DNA of 64,000 nt from Chitinophagaceae bacterium (GCA_016720565.1 JADKKJ010000012.1:558001-622000); one strand, 5' to 3'; positions 1 to 8,715 are shown, counted from the stretch's first letter. Notes: generated from the letters alone by a model not told the origin. Numbers and translations are program-made.

Positions 1-2
1 CG

Positions 3-45
3 AGGATCCGCGAAAAGCGCCAGGCTGTGGCTACCACACAAGCTT
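3..45 (+). CDS. C-terminal tail of an unidentified protein (partial)
   Basis: An open frame enters from the window edge and stops with TAA at 43-45, giving the tail RIREKRQAVATTQA. A clean rho-independent terminator follows 27 bases later, which is the main reason to believe that a plus-strand gene ends here. Fourteen residues are too few to identify the product. The frame could be a chance match, but no other frame ends so close to the hairpin. Confidence 0.4.
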
Positions 46-71
46 AATTCTTTAGAAATAAGATATCAGAA

Positions 72-97
72 AGCCCCGGAATTTCCGGGGTTTTTTT
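72..97 (+). terminator. Rho-independent terminator
   Basis: A CCCCGG / CCGGGG stem with a short AATTT loop is followed directly by seven T residues. It would end the plus-strand transcript whose coding frame stops at 45. It also lies just beyond the end of the minus-strand acetyltransferase gene. Confidence 0.85.
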
Positions 98-158
98 GGC
101 GCTTACCTTACCAGCGAAACATAATTATTACTGCCCTCAAACTTTATCCAGATAAGAA

Positions 159-689
159 TCAGCCCAACTCAAGATACATCTGGTGATTAAGATTAGAGGT
201 GGTGGCCGTCACCTGGAAATTATAAGATCCTATTATTTTGAAACCTGCTTTAGAATAAAAATTGATCGCCCTTGTATTTCCGATCCAGGTTACCAGCCAT
301 ACCCCTTTCTGGGCTTGTTGCCTGACAAACGCCACACTGAATCTTAAAAGTTCAGCCCCCAATTTCTTATCAAAGTATTCAGGTAAAATATAGATCCTGT
401 CCAGCTTGGCGCTATTTTTCGCTTCTACATTTTCGTGCGCCGCATTCAGTACCAATTTAGAGAAGCCTGCCGGTTTTCCATTGTAATAAAGAATATGATA
501 GATATTTTCAGGGTTGCTTAGCTCCCGTTGTATCGCTTCCGCATTATAGTGGCCTTTCATGTATTCATCCAGGTCTTCTTCCGGGCAGCTGCCAAGATGT
601 GCCTGCTTAACGGAGATACGGCCAATATCCAAAATAGCCTGGTAGTCATTCTCAGTGGCTCGTTCAATTAATGTCATTGTCGTTTCCAT
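159..689 (-). CDS. GNAT-family N-acetyltransferase
   Basis: A 176-residue protein with the Gcn5-related acetyltransferase fold, which transfers an acetyl group from acetyl-CoA to an amine. The acetyl-CoA binding stretch lies near residues 97-115 (DRIYILPEYFDKKLGAEL, a degenerate Q/R-x-x-G-x-G/A loop). The C-terminal motif NTRAINFYSKAGF is at 138-150 and is typical of the RimI/PaiA-like branch. The substrate cannot be told from sequence. It is the last gene of the minus-strand block, 25 bases after the 2OG oxygenase gene, so it may be co-transcribed with it. The start could also be Met5. Fold assignment is firm; function is open. Confidence 0.85.
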   Translation of the reverse strand: METTMTLIERATENDYQAILDIGRISVKQAHLGSCPEEDLDEYMKGHYNAEAIQRELSNPENIYHILYYNGKPAGFSKLVLNAAHENVEAKNSAKLDRIYILPEYFDKKLGAELLRFSVAFVRQQAQKGVWLVTWIGNTRAINFYSKAGFKIIGSYNFQVTATTSNLNHQMYLELG

Positions 690-714
690 TCTCGATTAAT
701 GCATATTGATATGC

Positions 715-1302
715 TCATGATTTTAACCAACCGGTGATACTTAATCTGGCCTTATTGGTTTTTAATACCTCATGCTCCAGATCACTGCTTTTGAAAAATA
801 CTATTTTACCATTCGTTGGAGAAATATCCAGGCTGTAATTTTCTTGAAATATCCTCAGCTCTCCTCCATCTTCTGTTTTCCAGCCATTGTTGAGGTACAT
901 GATCATGGAGAATTTCCGGCTGTCATTATTTTGGAACTGGTCCAGATGCCGTTTATAGGAGCTACCTATTGGATACAGCGTATAATGAAATTCATACCCG
1001 TTAATTCCCGTGTAACAGGTGCGATTCAGGTGAATGATGAACTCATCCATCAAATCAAAAAAAGCATTCTCAAATTCGTCCTCATGTTTGCGGTCAAGCC
1101 AGTGGATCTGGTCCGTCCTGAATAATTTTCCTCTTTCCGCTCCGGTATTCCCTGTTCCTGCCCGTTTCATCTGGTCACTGGCATAAAGCTTTTCTAAATT
1201 GACTTTAAGTTGCCTTAATAAGACGGGAGTTAAAAAATGGTCGGATACCCCAACATTATTCTCTAGAAAGCTATTGATCAGCGATTCAAAATTTTTTTGC
1301 AA
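715..1302 (-). CDS. 2OG-Fe(II) dioxygenase, prolyl-4-hydroxylase-like
   Basis: Non-heme iron dioxygenase that would hydroxylate an unknown substrate using 2-oxoglutarate and O2. Counting from an upstream TTG at 1356 (213 residues), the iron ligands are His137-x-Asp139 (KRHLDQ) and His195 (LEHEV), and the 2OG-binding Arg is 204 (ARLSITGW). I place the start at the TTG at 1302 because a Bacteroidota-type -7 box (TACATTTA, 1330-1337) lies inside the longer version and the conserved part begins at KNFESLINSF. No in-frame ATG exists before the core domain. It lies 37 bases (or 91 from the later start) after the FAD oxidoreductase of the polyketide operon and may act on that product. This link is inference. 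Confidence 0.75.
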   Translation of the reverse strand: MQKNFESLINSFLENNVGVSDHFLTPVLLRQLKVNLEKLYASDQMKRAGTGNTGAERGKLFRTDQIHWLDRKHEDEFENAFFDLMDEFIIHLNRTCYTGINGYEFHYTLYPIGSSYKRHLDQFQNNDSRKFSMIMYLNNGWKTEDGGELRIFQENYSLDISPTNGKIVFFKSSDLEHEVLKTNKARLSITGWLKS

Positions 1303-1329
1303 GAAAATAGTTGAGGGGGGTAAAGAACG

Positions 1330-1337
1330 TAAATGTA
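1330..1337 (-). promoter_or_regulatory. Possible -7 promoter box
   Basis: On the minus strand this reads TACATTTA, one base from the Bacteroidota consensus TAnnTTTG. It would start a transcript for the 2OG oxygenase and acetyltransferase separately from the upstream operon. A TTG lies 16 bases upstream, shorter than the usual spacing, so support is modest. Confidence 0.35.
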
Positions 1338-1393
1338 CAACTATTGCATCCGGCAACTAAAGCCTTGCTTTCCTTGTCATTCATGACCCTCCT

Positions 1394-2512
1394 TTAAAAT
1401 GGAGCGCCATGCGTATGCCTGATCATTGATTTTGCCAGGGAGGGGAACGGCTTAAACAGACCCAGGCTGAGATTGGCCAGAAAAGGAGATTCAGAAAGTT
1501 TCTGAAAATGCCGGCTGAGTTTTACCCGCGTGGAGAATTCTTTATTCCAGAAACCAGTATAGTTCTGAACCAGCTGCTGCCGGCTGATTTGCTTTGAAAA
1601 ATAACTGTCAACCAGAGAGGCCAAAACCGATGCTGATCTGAGAGCTATACTCATACCGTTACCGGTAACCGGAGCAATGCTTCCGGCAGCATCTCCCAGA
1701 TTAAAAAAGTTCTCCGTTGCCGGTCTTTTAATATTGAAATTAATACCACTGATGGTCAGTGGATCTTTGAGTAGGAATTCAGCCTGAGTGAACAGTTTTC
1801 TTAAGCGCTTGTTTTTAAAAAGGTAAACTTTCTCCAGTTCGGGAATAGAATTGCCAACGCTATTGAGTTTTTTTGAATTCACGATATAACAAAGGCAGGT
1901 CTTATTATCTTCTATACTCGACACCCCGCAATAGCCTCCCGGGAAATTATGGATCTCCACAAATCCCGGATCACGGTCCAGCCTGACATGATATTTCACG
2001 CCAATATAATTGCTGCCTTTTATCCGCGTCTGTTTATCGCTGGTCTCAAAATTTGATTTTCTCCCTGTGGCATTACAAACCACCCTTGCCTTAAATTCTC
2101 CCTTGCTGCTTATGATGGTATGATCTTCCTCTATCACATTATAATGAGTTTCATAAGCCTTGCTATTTAGCATAAAGACCACTCCTTGCCTGCCAGCTTC
2201 TTCAAAAAGCTGCTCCTCCAGTAAATAACGGCTTATACCAAATCCTCCCAGGTCGAGTCTGGTTTGGAATTCCAGCCCCCCTGTGGAACTTAATTTGAAT
2301 TGGCATATGAATGGCAGTTCATAATTAGTTAAAGCAGGACAGAGACCAAAAAGATATTCATGTGATTCCATCGAAATATATTCGCCGCATACTTTATGCC
2401 GGGGGTATTCTCCTTTTTCAATGACAATAACAGTATAACCTCTTCTTTTCAGATCGATCGAAAGAGAAAGTCCGGCCAGGCCCCCACCCAATATGGCAAC
2501 ATCGTATCTCAT
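1394..2512 (-). CDS. FAD-dependent oxidoreductase (geranylgeranyl reductase / monooxygenase family)
   Basis: A 372-residue flavoprotein. The N-terminal FAD-binding Rossmann motif is GGGLAG at 9-14, the glutamate that binds the ribose is in VIEKGEYPRHKVCGEYIS (30-47), and the second FAD motif is NLGDAAGSIAPVTGNGMSIA (271-290). This architecture is shared by geranylgeranyl reductases and by aromatic monooxygenases such as those that oxidise type III polyketide products to quinones. It is the last gene of the operon, and its ATG overlaps the methyltransferase stop by 4 bases (ATGA), implying translational coupling. Either ring hydroxylation or reduction of a prenyl chain is possible; the family alone does not decide. 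Confidence 0.85.
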   Translation of the reverse strand: MRYDVAILGGGLAGLSLSIDLKRRGYTVIVIEKGEYPRHKVCGEYISMESHEYLFGLCPALTNYELPFICQFKLSSTGGLEFQTRLDLGGFGISRYLLEEQLFEEAGRQGVVFMLNSKAYETHYNVIEEDHTIISSKGEFKARVVCNATGRKSNFETSDKQTRIKGSNYIGVKYHVRLDRDPGFVEIHNFPGGYCGVSSIEDNKTCLCYIVNSKKLNSVGNSIPELEKVYLFKNKRLRKLFTQAEFLLKDPLTISGINFNIKRPATENFFNLGDAAGSIAPVTGNGMSIALRSASVLASLVDSYFSKQISRQQLVQNYTGFWNKEFSTRVKLSRHFQKLSESPFLANLSLGLFKPFPSLAKSMIRHTHGAPF

Positions 2513-3207
2513 TCAAACGCGGTTATGATGTATCGGAATGCCCAGCTCCATTTTACAGAGTAATTTTTATACCCAGCCTGCTGAAGCATGGATTCCAGCT
2601 CGCTTTTTTTAAAAGCTCTTCGGACCGAGAGACAGGCATCATTTTTTACCAGCCATGATCTTGAGAACAGGGCCGTAAGGAATTTTATACTGTAATAAGC
2701 CAGCCAGTGACGGTGCAGGTCGTTGGCAAGGATCATACATCCATGTTCCCTGGAAAATCGGAAGAGTTCGATGATTTCAGCATCGTTAAGATGGTGAAGG
2801 AATAAACTACAATGAATAACATCTATTTTCTCAAGCAGATCAGTATCTATATTCCGGTAATCATCGCAGATCATCCTGGTATTGTTAAGCATGGCCAGAT
2901 TCGTTTCCGCATATCGAATACAATCGCTTTTCATATCCACCCCATAAAAAAACAAGGGAATATTTTTTCGGTCGGAAAATCTGGAAAACTGTTTTATAAA
3001 ATCACCTCCTCCAAAACCTATATCCAATATGGTATGAACAGATCTCTTTCCTTTCAGGATATCCTTCAAACCTTTAAGAGATGCCTTATAGCCTCCCAGG
3101 TATTTATTGATCACATCCAGCTCCACCAGGGTTTGATACAGATCTTTGGTAGCAATGACATCATTGTCCAGAAACTCCTTTTCATATGATCTAAGCTGGA
3201 ACTGCAT
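2509..3207 (-). CDS. Class I SAM-dependent methyltransferase
   Basis: A 232-residue methyltransferase. Motif I, the SAM-binding glycine loop, is TILDIGFGGGDF at 59-70, followed by a conserved acidic residue (YGVDMKSD) and a post-loop HCSLFLHHL segment. It probably methylates the phenolic or carboxyl product of the adjacent polyketide synthase, as methyltransferases beside type III synthases do in other bacteria; this is inferred from position. It overlaps the synthase gene by 17 bases upstream and the FAD enzyme by 4 bases downstream, so all three are translationally coupled. Confidence 0.87.
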   Translation of the reverse strand: MQFQLRSYEKEFLDNDVIATKDLYQTLVELDVINKYLGGYKASLKGLKDILKGKRSVHTILDIGFGGGDFIKQFSRFSDRKNIPLFFYGVDMKSDCIRYAETNLAMLNNTRMICDDYRNIDTDLLEKIDVIHCSLFLHHLNDAEIIELFRFSREHGCMILANDLHRHWLAYYSIKFLTALFSRSWLVKNDACLSVRRAFKKSELESMLQQAGYKNYSVKWSWAFRYIITAFE

Positions 3208-4342
3208 AATCAGGAACCCTGTTTTTAAATGGAAGGGAAGGAGTTTTATACACTGATGAAAGCTGAACCATTTCTACCGTAATGCCAGGACCGAAAGCGC
3301 AGGCAAAAATACTTTTGGATTTTCCCTGTTCTGCTTTCCTGATCTTATTGAATAGCCTGTGCAATATGAACAGGATGGTAGGGGAAGACATGTTTCCATA
3401 GTCTTTTAACACCTGCAATGAATCCTCTACATTGCTTTCACCCAGATACAGGCTTGCCTTTACGGCCTCCACGATCTTTACACCCCCCGGATGAATAGCC
3501 CAATAATCAGTTTGGGCCCTCCTTTCCATCAGAAATTCATTAACTACCGGCTCAATGTTCTCCTCAATATTCTTCACCAAATGTTTACTCAGATACATCC
3601 TGAAAGCTGCAGAGGAAATTTCCCAGGTCATCAGGTCGGCGCTATTGGGAATACAGGCAGACCCAATGGAGTCAATATGCAGCAGCAACTTATTTTCAAG
3701 ATGATCATTTTCATTACCACATACGAGCAGGGCAGCAGCGCCATCCGCAAATATCAGGTTAGCCACAATATCTTCATCTGTAACAGATGGAGTGAAATGC
3801 AGAGAACATAGCTCAACACAAACAACCAGCACGCAGGCTCCCGGGTTGGCCGCTGCTATATAGTGCGCATGTTTTAAGGCTTTGATCCCGGCATAGCAAC
3901 CCAAAAAATTCACGGCTATCTTTTCTGCATGCTGAAGGCCATAATGATCGGCCACCAAAAACTCAAGGCCCGGGGCAAAAAGGCCTGTGCAGCTAACAGT
4001 TATCAGGTGGGTAATATCGGCCCCCTTGACTTTGTTCCTGCCCAGCAGTGGATCAATAGCTTTAATTGCCAGCGGCAAACTTTTATCTTTATATACCTTC
4101 ATTATCCTCTCCACTGGTGGCCTGTAATTATCCGGTGAAAACAACTCATATTCTTTGCCCGCAAAATCAGGGATACTGCTATAGCGGTTATTTATTTTTG
4201 TTTTCTCCATTAAAAAGCCCAGTTTTTTTGTGATGGCTGGAAGTCCAGAGACCTCTAGTGAATCAGCATAGAATTTGACCAGTTCCTGCTTTGCTATCGC
4301 GTATTCAGGTACGGCGGTCGATATATCGAGAATAAAAGACAT
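3191..4342 (-). CDS. Type III polyketide synthase (chalcone/stilbene synthase family)
   Basis: A 383-residue thiolase-fold enzyme. It condenses malonyl-CoA units onto an acyl-CoA starter and cyclises the product, usually to an alkylresorcinol, alkylpyrone or similar phenolic lipid. The complete triad is visible: Cys149 in NFLGCYAG, His284 in WAIHPGG and Asn317 in DYGNMSSP. Length fits the family (about 350-400). It is the second gene of a packed operon, starting 2 bases after the UbiA-family prenyltransferase and overlapping the methyltransferase by 17 bases. Polyketide synthase identity is firm; starter, chain length and ring type are unknown. The synthase/methyltransferase/flavoprotein order recalls the Streptomyces srsABC phenolic-lipid genes. 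Confidence 0.93.
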   Translation of the reverse strand: MSFILDISTAVPEYAIAKQELVKFYADSLEVSGLPAITKKLGFLMEKTKINNRYSSIPDFAGKEYELFSPDNYRPPVERIMKVYKDKSLPLAIKAIDPLLGRNKVKGADITHLITVSCTGLFAPGLEFLVADHYGLQHAEKIAVNFLGCYAGIKALKHAHYIAAANPGACVLVVCVELCSLHFTPSVTDEDIVANLIFADGAAALLVCGNENDHLENKLLLHIDSIGSACIPNSADLMTWEISSAAFRMYLSKHLVKNIEENIEPVVNEFLMERRAQTDYWAIHPGGVKIVEAVKASLYLGESNVEDSLQVLKDYGNMSSPTILFILHRLFNKIRKAEQGKSKSIFACAFGPGITVEMVQLSSVYKTPSLPFKNRVPDYAVPA

Positions 4343-4344
4343 AG

Positions 4345-5208
4345 CTATTTTATTAAGAGTATTAAAAAGTAAATATTGTTGAGCAGTGAAGAAAGCAGCA
4401 ATTGAATCATGGTATTTTTAAAATTGACGGCCGCTCTGTTTCGAAAGGAACGGGTGGCCCAACTGATAAAATAAATAGTAGCAGGCAGCATAACCAGGAT
4501 GAACAGCCAGAAATTATCCAGGCCATAATGGTCACCAAACGATAAATAAATAAAAAGGGTCGCCAGCAAAAACATGAGTCCCGAAAAAATAAAGGTCCCT
4601 TTTATACCCAGGACCAGGCTTAAGGTCCTTACTCCATCCCTGGCATCAGCGTCATGCTGGTAAATTTGAGTGACCGGGTAAATAGTGCCAATAAAAAAAT
4701 AACAGGCAATGGCCGAATATATGATCGAAGGCTGGGAAAGCATTGCCGCTGATGACAAGCCGAAAAAATTGGCTACAAATACACCGGTGCCCTGGCATAA
4801 ACAAACGATCAAAAAAGCCAGTACCGGGTATTTCTTTAGCCTTACCTCCCGGTTACTGTACAGCCTGGATACCAAAATAAAAGCTGAGACAAAAGCGGCA
4901 AATTTGAGATTGACCAGAATAGAGAGCCATATGGCCAGTCCATCCATTAGATTAGCAATCTGCAATAATGATCGTGTTGGTTTAGGAGGAGCCTCCAGGG
5001 CACCTATTGGCCCTTCGTCGCGATCATGGTAACTATTATAGGCATTACTGGCCGGGAATACCAGCAGGTGCCAGATAACGAGTACCAGCGCTAACTGAAA
5101 ATTAAAATGCGGCCGGATATAAAATATCGAGAATAAGGATATGGGAAGAAGGAATATCGAAAATGGTAAGCGAAGTAATTTGAAATTGTTTGTAATTGAA
5201 GTTTTCAC
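4345..5208 (-). CDS. UbiA-family membrane prenyltransferase
   Basis: A 287-residue polytopic membrane protein, with hydrophobic helices across the whole length. Both prenyl-diphosphate/Mg binding motifs of the UbiA family are present: NAYNSYHDRDEG (55-66) and HDADARDGVRTL (185-196). It would transfer an isoprenoid chain to an aromatic or other acceptor. As first gene of an operon with a type III polyketide synthase, the acceptor is plausibly the polyketide phenol (inference). The start codon is GTG at 5208. UbiA-family paralogues for heme or menaquinone would not be expected beside a polyketide synthase. Confidence 0.9.
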   Translation of the reverse strand: MKTSITNNFKLLRLPFSIFLLPISLFSIFYIRPHFNFQLALVLVIWHLLVFPASNAYNSYHDRDEGPIGALEAPPKPTRSLLQIANLMDGLAIWLSILVNLKFAAFVSAFILVSRLYSNREVRLKKYPVLAFLIVCLCQGTGVFVANFFGLSSAAMLSQPSIIYSAIACYFFIGTIYPVTQIYQHDADARDGVRTLSLVLGIKGTFIFSGLMFLLATLFIYLSFGDHYGLDNFWLFILVMLPATIYFISWATRSFRNRAAVNFKNTMIQLLLSSLLNNIYFLILLIK

Positions 5209-5733
5209 AGAATAAAAAAATACAGGTTAGCCTATCAGCTTTACTCTTATAAAATCATGCCAGATAGTATAAAATTCGTAGTTATATTGGCTGGTGGCCA
5301 TTCTTTAAATCAATGCTGCCTGGTTTTGCCAATGGTCTATCCTGTTTGCCAGAAAGCTTATCTCCTGATTCATTATAAAGTATTATTACACCAGAGTTTA
5401 GGGTCTTCATTTTAGCGGATTTTAGAAGCGCTTTAATCATTATAGTTATAAATAAGGGTAATCTATTCCCCAGTTTTACAAGATGAAAACATAGCTGCAA
5501 TTCACCGGTTAAATCCAGTTGCATTCAGATTGCGACCAGGCAGTATCGTCGCAAATGCCAGAAGGGTCATACTTAATACAGCGACAACATTTCTCATAGT
5601 AAGGAAGGGACCACTCAAAAAAACGAATACCATCAATTAATGACTGTTTGGTATATAGGTTACTTACAAATGCCTTTTTGTTCAGCCCCGAATAACATAA
5701 AATCCCATCTAGGCTGCAGCAACTTCATGAAAC
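5209..5733. other. Gene-poor interval upstream of the polyketide operon
   Basis: About 525 bases between the start of the UbiA-family gene and the end of the small lipoprotein gene. Apart from the doubtful frameshifted leader peptide described separately, nothing convincing is seen: no RNA gene, no clear hairpin and no clean TAnnTTTG box for the operon. The operon promoter must lie here but could not be fixed. Confidence 0.5.
5282..5597 (-). pseudogene. Possible frameshifted small exported protein
   Basis: From an ATG at 5597 a short frame encodes a hydrophobic leader-like peptide (MRNVVAVLSMTLLAFATI...) that stops at 5502. A second frame overlapping it (ATG at 5524, stop at 5282) continues for 80 residues. 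Joined by a frameshift they would make one secreted protein of about 100 residues. I recognise no family in either half, so this may be a decayed gene or chance. Confidence 0.25.
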
Positions 5734-6081
5734 TTAATTTTTATACCCCATAGAAAGTCCCAGGTCACCAGTTACCTTCAAATTTACAGAGGCGGTATCC
5801 TTTGATTTGTTAACAATAAAAAGCGCTGTATTTGCGTCAACAGCGATAGTGACTTTATTATCTGGATTAACAATCTGGGAAGAATGCTTTCCCCCATTAA
5901 TTGGAGCCTGATAAACTTCAATTTCATTTTTAGAAACATTCTGCAATTTTACCTTAAATCTTCCATGCTGATTATTACCTAAAATAAAGCTGTCATTTGG
6001 CTTAATAACTGTGTTGGAATTTAATGTTGAGCAGGAAATGAAGGTTGTCAAGGCAACTAATGATGTCCATAATAGTCTCAT
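5734..6081 (-). CDS. Small lipoprotein of unknown function
   Basis: A 115-residue protein with a lipoprotein signal peptide: a hydrophobic run from residues 3-16 ends in FIS-Cys17, where signal peptidase II would cleave. The mature part is about 98 residues, rich in Lys, Asn, Val and Thr, and looks like one small beta domain. I do not recognise a family. It stands alone, 320 bases downstream of the hydrolase gene on the same strand. Confidence 0.65.
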   Translation of the reverse strand: MRLLWTSLVALTTFISCSTLNSNTVIKPNDSFILGNNQHGRFKVKLQNVSKNEIEVYQAPINGGKHSSQIVNPDNKVTIAVDANTALFIVNKSKDTASVNLKVTGDLGLSMGYKN

Positions 6082-6403
6082 GAATTGGGTTTTTTTGATT
6101 CTGGATAAAAAAACAAATAAGCCCTAAAATAGTTGGGTTAACTTTTAAATATTTTAATGGAACTAATAAGGATTTGACAAATTGAACTGCCGGGTGACAT
6201 TGCCAGGCTCGGGTAATCAGGAAGGCAGGGAATTCATTGCTTGCAGAGCCCCGAAACGCTGCCGATTTGAAAAACGGAGGTTGAAGTAGCGAAGGATGGC
6301 TGAAAAAAAAATACCAAGCCCCAACCGTAGCTGATGCCTGCATATAGCTGATGTTTCCATGTCATGCCCAGCTTTTGCAGATACTTTTGCTGTGTGCAGG
6401 CAG
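6082..6403. other. Intergenic interval, possible dispersed repeat
   Basis: No gene is supported here. A minus-strand frame (6002-6343) runs through it but overlaps the real lipoprotein gene, and its sequence looks like translated non-coding DNA (ASATVGAWYFFF, PPFFKSAAFRGSAS). The minus strand at about 6335-6400 carries related pieces (GCTGCCTGCA, ATATGCAGGCATCAGCTACG), hinting at a dispersed repeat. Confidence 0.3.
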
Positions 6404-7432
6404 CTATTTAATTAAAAATCCCTTAATAGCTTTTATGTATGAATCAGGCTGTTCAACTGAAATAAAATGTCCGGCATCAGGGATAAAAGCAAATTGGTGA
6501 TTATGGAAAAGCTCTAAGTATTCGTTTGTAAATCCCCATTTCTGATTATCGCATTGCCCTTTTATTACTAAAATAGGAATGTTTGAATTTTTAAGCTTAG
6601 GTCGGGGATCTTGTACCTGACCAAGGCTTTTAAAAGTCATCACCGCAGCATAAAAACCACTACCAGCTACTGCCTTTACTATTTTAGCGGTATCACAAAC
6701 AGTGGACTTGTTCACCTCGAAATTCAGGTAGGTAGCAAAGTCATCCGCCTCTTTATCTGATGCCAGTTTTTTATTAAATTTTTTAGCCCAAAATGTGATT
6801 GTTTTAATTCTCAGGTTGTTTGCCTTTTCATTCCCCTGATTGTTGGAATAAAATGGAGTCCTTAGATGAAGGCTATCCGGGGGAGTAACATTTTTTAATC
6901 CCAGCCGGACCGGGTATATGGGCCCTGGACTGGATACTATTATTTTTTCAACTTTTTCTGAATTTTCTGCAGTAAAAAGAGTAGCTAAAATGGCGCCCCA
7001 TGATTGTCCTATAAGAATTACTTTTTCAGCACCTACTCTGCCAACTATTTCCTTTAAATCTTTCACATGTCGGCTAACTGTATAATCACTGATATTTTCC
7101 AACCTCGCAGATTGTCCGCTTCCAATCTGATCGTAAAAATATATATCGTAACCATCTTCTGCCAGCGTAGAAAGAACCCTGATATCCCGGTCTGATACAA
7201 ATCCACCAGGCCCTCCATGTAAATAGATGATCGGATAGTTCTTTTTACTGCCAGTTCCCGCTATGAACGTATAACCGATTTTAGAGCCTGTTGATAAGTT
7301 CCAATACTTTGTACCTGCTCTTAATTGTGATGGCGGAACATGGTAATTTCGCGGCCAGAATGCCTTATATAAAAAAATAACAAGAAATACCAGCAGAGCA
7401 TATTTAATAACCCCAAGAATATTTCTCTTCAT
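6404..7432 (-). CDS. Alpha/beta-hydrolase, proline-iminopeptidase-like
   Basis: A 342-residue alpha/beta-hydrolase anchored by an N-terminal membrane helix (about residues 5-23). The oxyanion-hole motif HGGPGG (72-77) and nucleophile elbow GQSWGA (Ser144) are those of the prolyl iminopeptidase subfamily. The acid is probably the Asp in KGQCDN and the base is the His in DAGHFISVEQP near the C-terminus. I start at the ATG at 7432 (MKRNILG): the upstream Met adds 17 polar residues before the membrane helix. Substrate is unknown; peptide or ester hydrolysis at the cell envelope is the family expectation. Confidence 0.85.
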   Translation of the reverse strand: MKRNILGVIKYALLVFLVIFLYKAFWPRNYHVPPSQLRAGTKYWNLSTGSKIGYTFIAGTGSKKNYPIIYLHGGPGGFVSDRDIRVLSTLAEDGYDIYFYDQIGSGQSARLENISDYTVSRHVKDLKEIVGRVGAEKVILIGQSWGAILATLFTAENSEKVEKIIVSSPGPIYPVRLGLKNVTPPDSLHLRTPFYSNNQGNEKANNLRIKTITFWAKKFNKKLASDKEADDFATYLNFEVNKSTVCDTAKIVKAVAGSGFYAAVMTFKSLGQVQDPRPKLKNSNIPILVIKGQCDNQKWGFTNEYLELFHNHQFAFIPDAGHFISVEQPDSYIKAIKGFLIK

Positions 7433-7529
7433 TAATTTATACTTTTCTTCATATAGAAAGGTGATAATACCAGAATAATACATCCAGGGCTATGTGAAGG
7501 CGGGGTATTAGAAGTCCGGCCTGCTGGCC

Positions 7530-8495
7530 TCATTGTCTCCGCAACCACTCTATCGCCTTTTCTTTGGTTTCATCCATTTTAATTGAATCTTGCTTTATAA
7601 ATATGTCAGGAGTGATTGAATTTTCATATGAATTTCCCTTTAAGTCATAAAATTTTCCGTTCGCGATCGTAAAAAAGGCATTGTCAGAAAGTTTAAAGCC
7701 TCTTGTACTTATTGTGAGGCCTGCAGTTGGCTCCCCTAAAAATATTGTTTTTGCCCTGCCTTTGAAGGCTATTGCCACCATTTCAGCTGCACTGGCGGTT
7801 TTAATATCAATTAAAATGGCAACTGGAATATTTAGTTCCGTCTTTATTTGGTTATTATATCTTACAGCTTTGTATACTTTTCTCCTTTTTTTAATAGCGT
7901 AATATCCCGATGAAAAGCTATAGGTCTCCAAATTATTTTTTCTGTCTTGCAGCGTATAAATAATACCATCGCCGAAAAATGGGTACAGGCTTGTAATCAT
8001 GGGTGGCAGGTCTCCACCGTAATTTCCGCGTAAGTCAATGATCCAGCCTTTTATAGTGGAGCCCTCAAGTCTCCCTAACGAATTTTGAAGTGAGTCGATC
8101 CATAATTGCCATTGATTATACTGATTTGCTATTGGCGGGATCTTTATATATCCGACCGACTTATTGATAACTTCAACCGAAGGGAATTTTAAAGGCCAGA
8201 TCTTAGATGAATTGCTGAATTGTTCAGGCCTTAAAAAAATATGATGGTGGTCAAAAAGATCTTTAAGAAGTGTGTCGATTGCAGGATAAGTTTCCTTGGT
8301 TGTTTTTGCATTAGATATTAAAGCGTAGCATTTGTCTTTAAGTAGTTTTATATTGATACGGTCAATGTAGTAGTAGTTCTTTTCTATAATTCTAAAAACG
8401 TTGTCAACATATTTTTTTGCCTCATTTGAGGGCCCTTGGGCATTAGAAAACAGGGCACAGGTTATAAATGATATTAGTATTAGAGTGTGTTTCAT
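7530..8495 (-). CDS. Secreted S41-family (C-terminal processing) peptidase
   Basis: A 321-residue serine protease with a signal peptide (MKHTLILISFITCALFSNAQ). It has the S41 core motifs GWIIDLRGNYGGD (150-162), the nucleophile region KTASAAEM with Ser235, and GEPTAGL (254-260). No PDZ domain is present, so it is the short S41 type resembling the interphotoreceptor retinoid-binding protein branch rather than CtpA. It probably acts in the periplasm or outside the cell. It lies about 100 bases upstream of the hydrolase on the same strand; a shared role is not evident. Confidence 0.85.
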   Translation of the reverse strand: MKHTLILISFITCALFSNAQGPSNEAKKYVDNVFRIIEKNYYYIDRINIKLLKDKCYALISNAKTTKETYPAIDTLLKDLFDHHHIFLRPEQFSNSSKIWPLKFPSVEVINKSVGYIKIPPIANQYNQWQLWIDSLQNSLGRLEGSTIKGWIIDLRGNYGGDLPPMITSLYPFFGDGIIYTLQDRKNNLETYSFSSGYYAIKKRRKVYKAVRYNNQIKTELNIPVAILIDIKTASAAEMVAIAFKGRAKTIFLGEPTAGLTISTRGFKLSDNAFFTIANGKFYDLKGNSYENSITPDIFIKQDSIKMDETKEKAIEWLRRQ

Positions 8496-8689
8496 GAAAT
8501 TGCAGGCCAGGTCAAGGGTTTTGTGAAGGCTGGTTATCAGAATTCAGTCTATTCAATACTATATTCATTTTTAAGCAAGATAATCAAATTTACTGCCTGA
8601 ACTATCCTTACCTCCACCCTCTCCACAGCTCAACTTCCCTGTTAATCAGTCATTAACAAACTATCACCCCAAGTTTCAACCCTAAGTTT

Positions 8690-8697
8690 TATATTTG
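8690..8697 (+). promoter_or_regulatory. -7 promoter box of tatA
   Basis: TATATTTG matches the Bacteroidota housekeeping -7 consensus TAnnTTTG exactly and lies 18 bases before the tatA ATG. It rules out the in-frame TTG at 8695 as start, because that codon is inside the box. No good -33 element was seen. Confidence 0.65.
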
Positions 8698-8715
8698 CCC
8701 CCTAATACTCAGATT

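Noticed and set aside
6002..6343. Minus-strand 113-residue frame
   Set aside because: It overlaps the lipoprotein gene in another frame and looks like translated repeat DNA.
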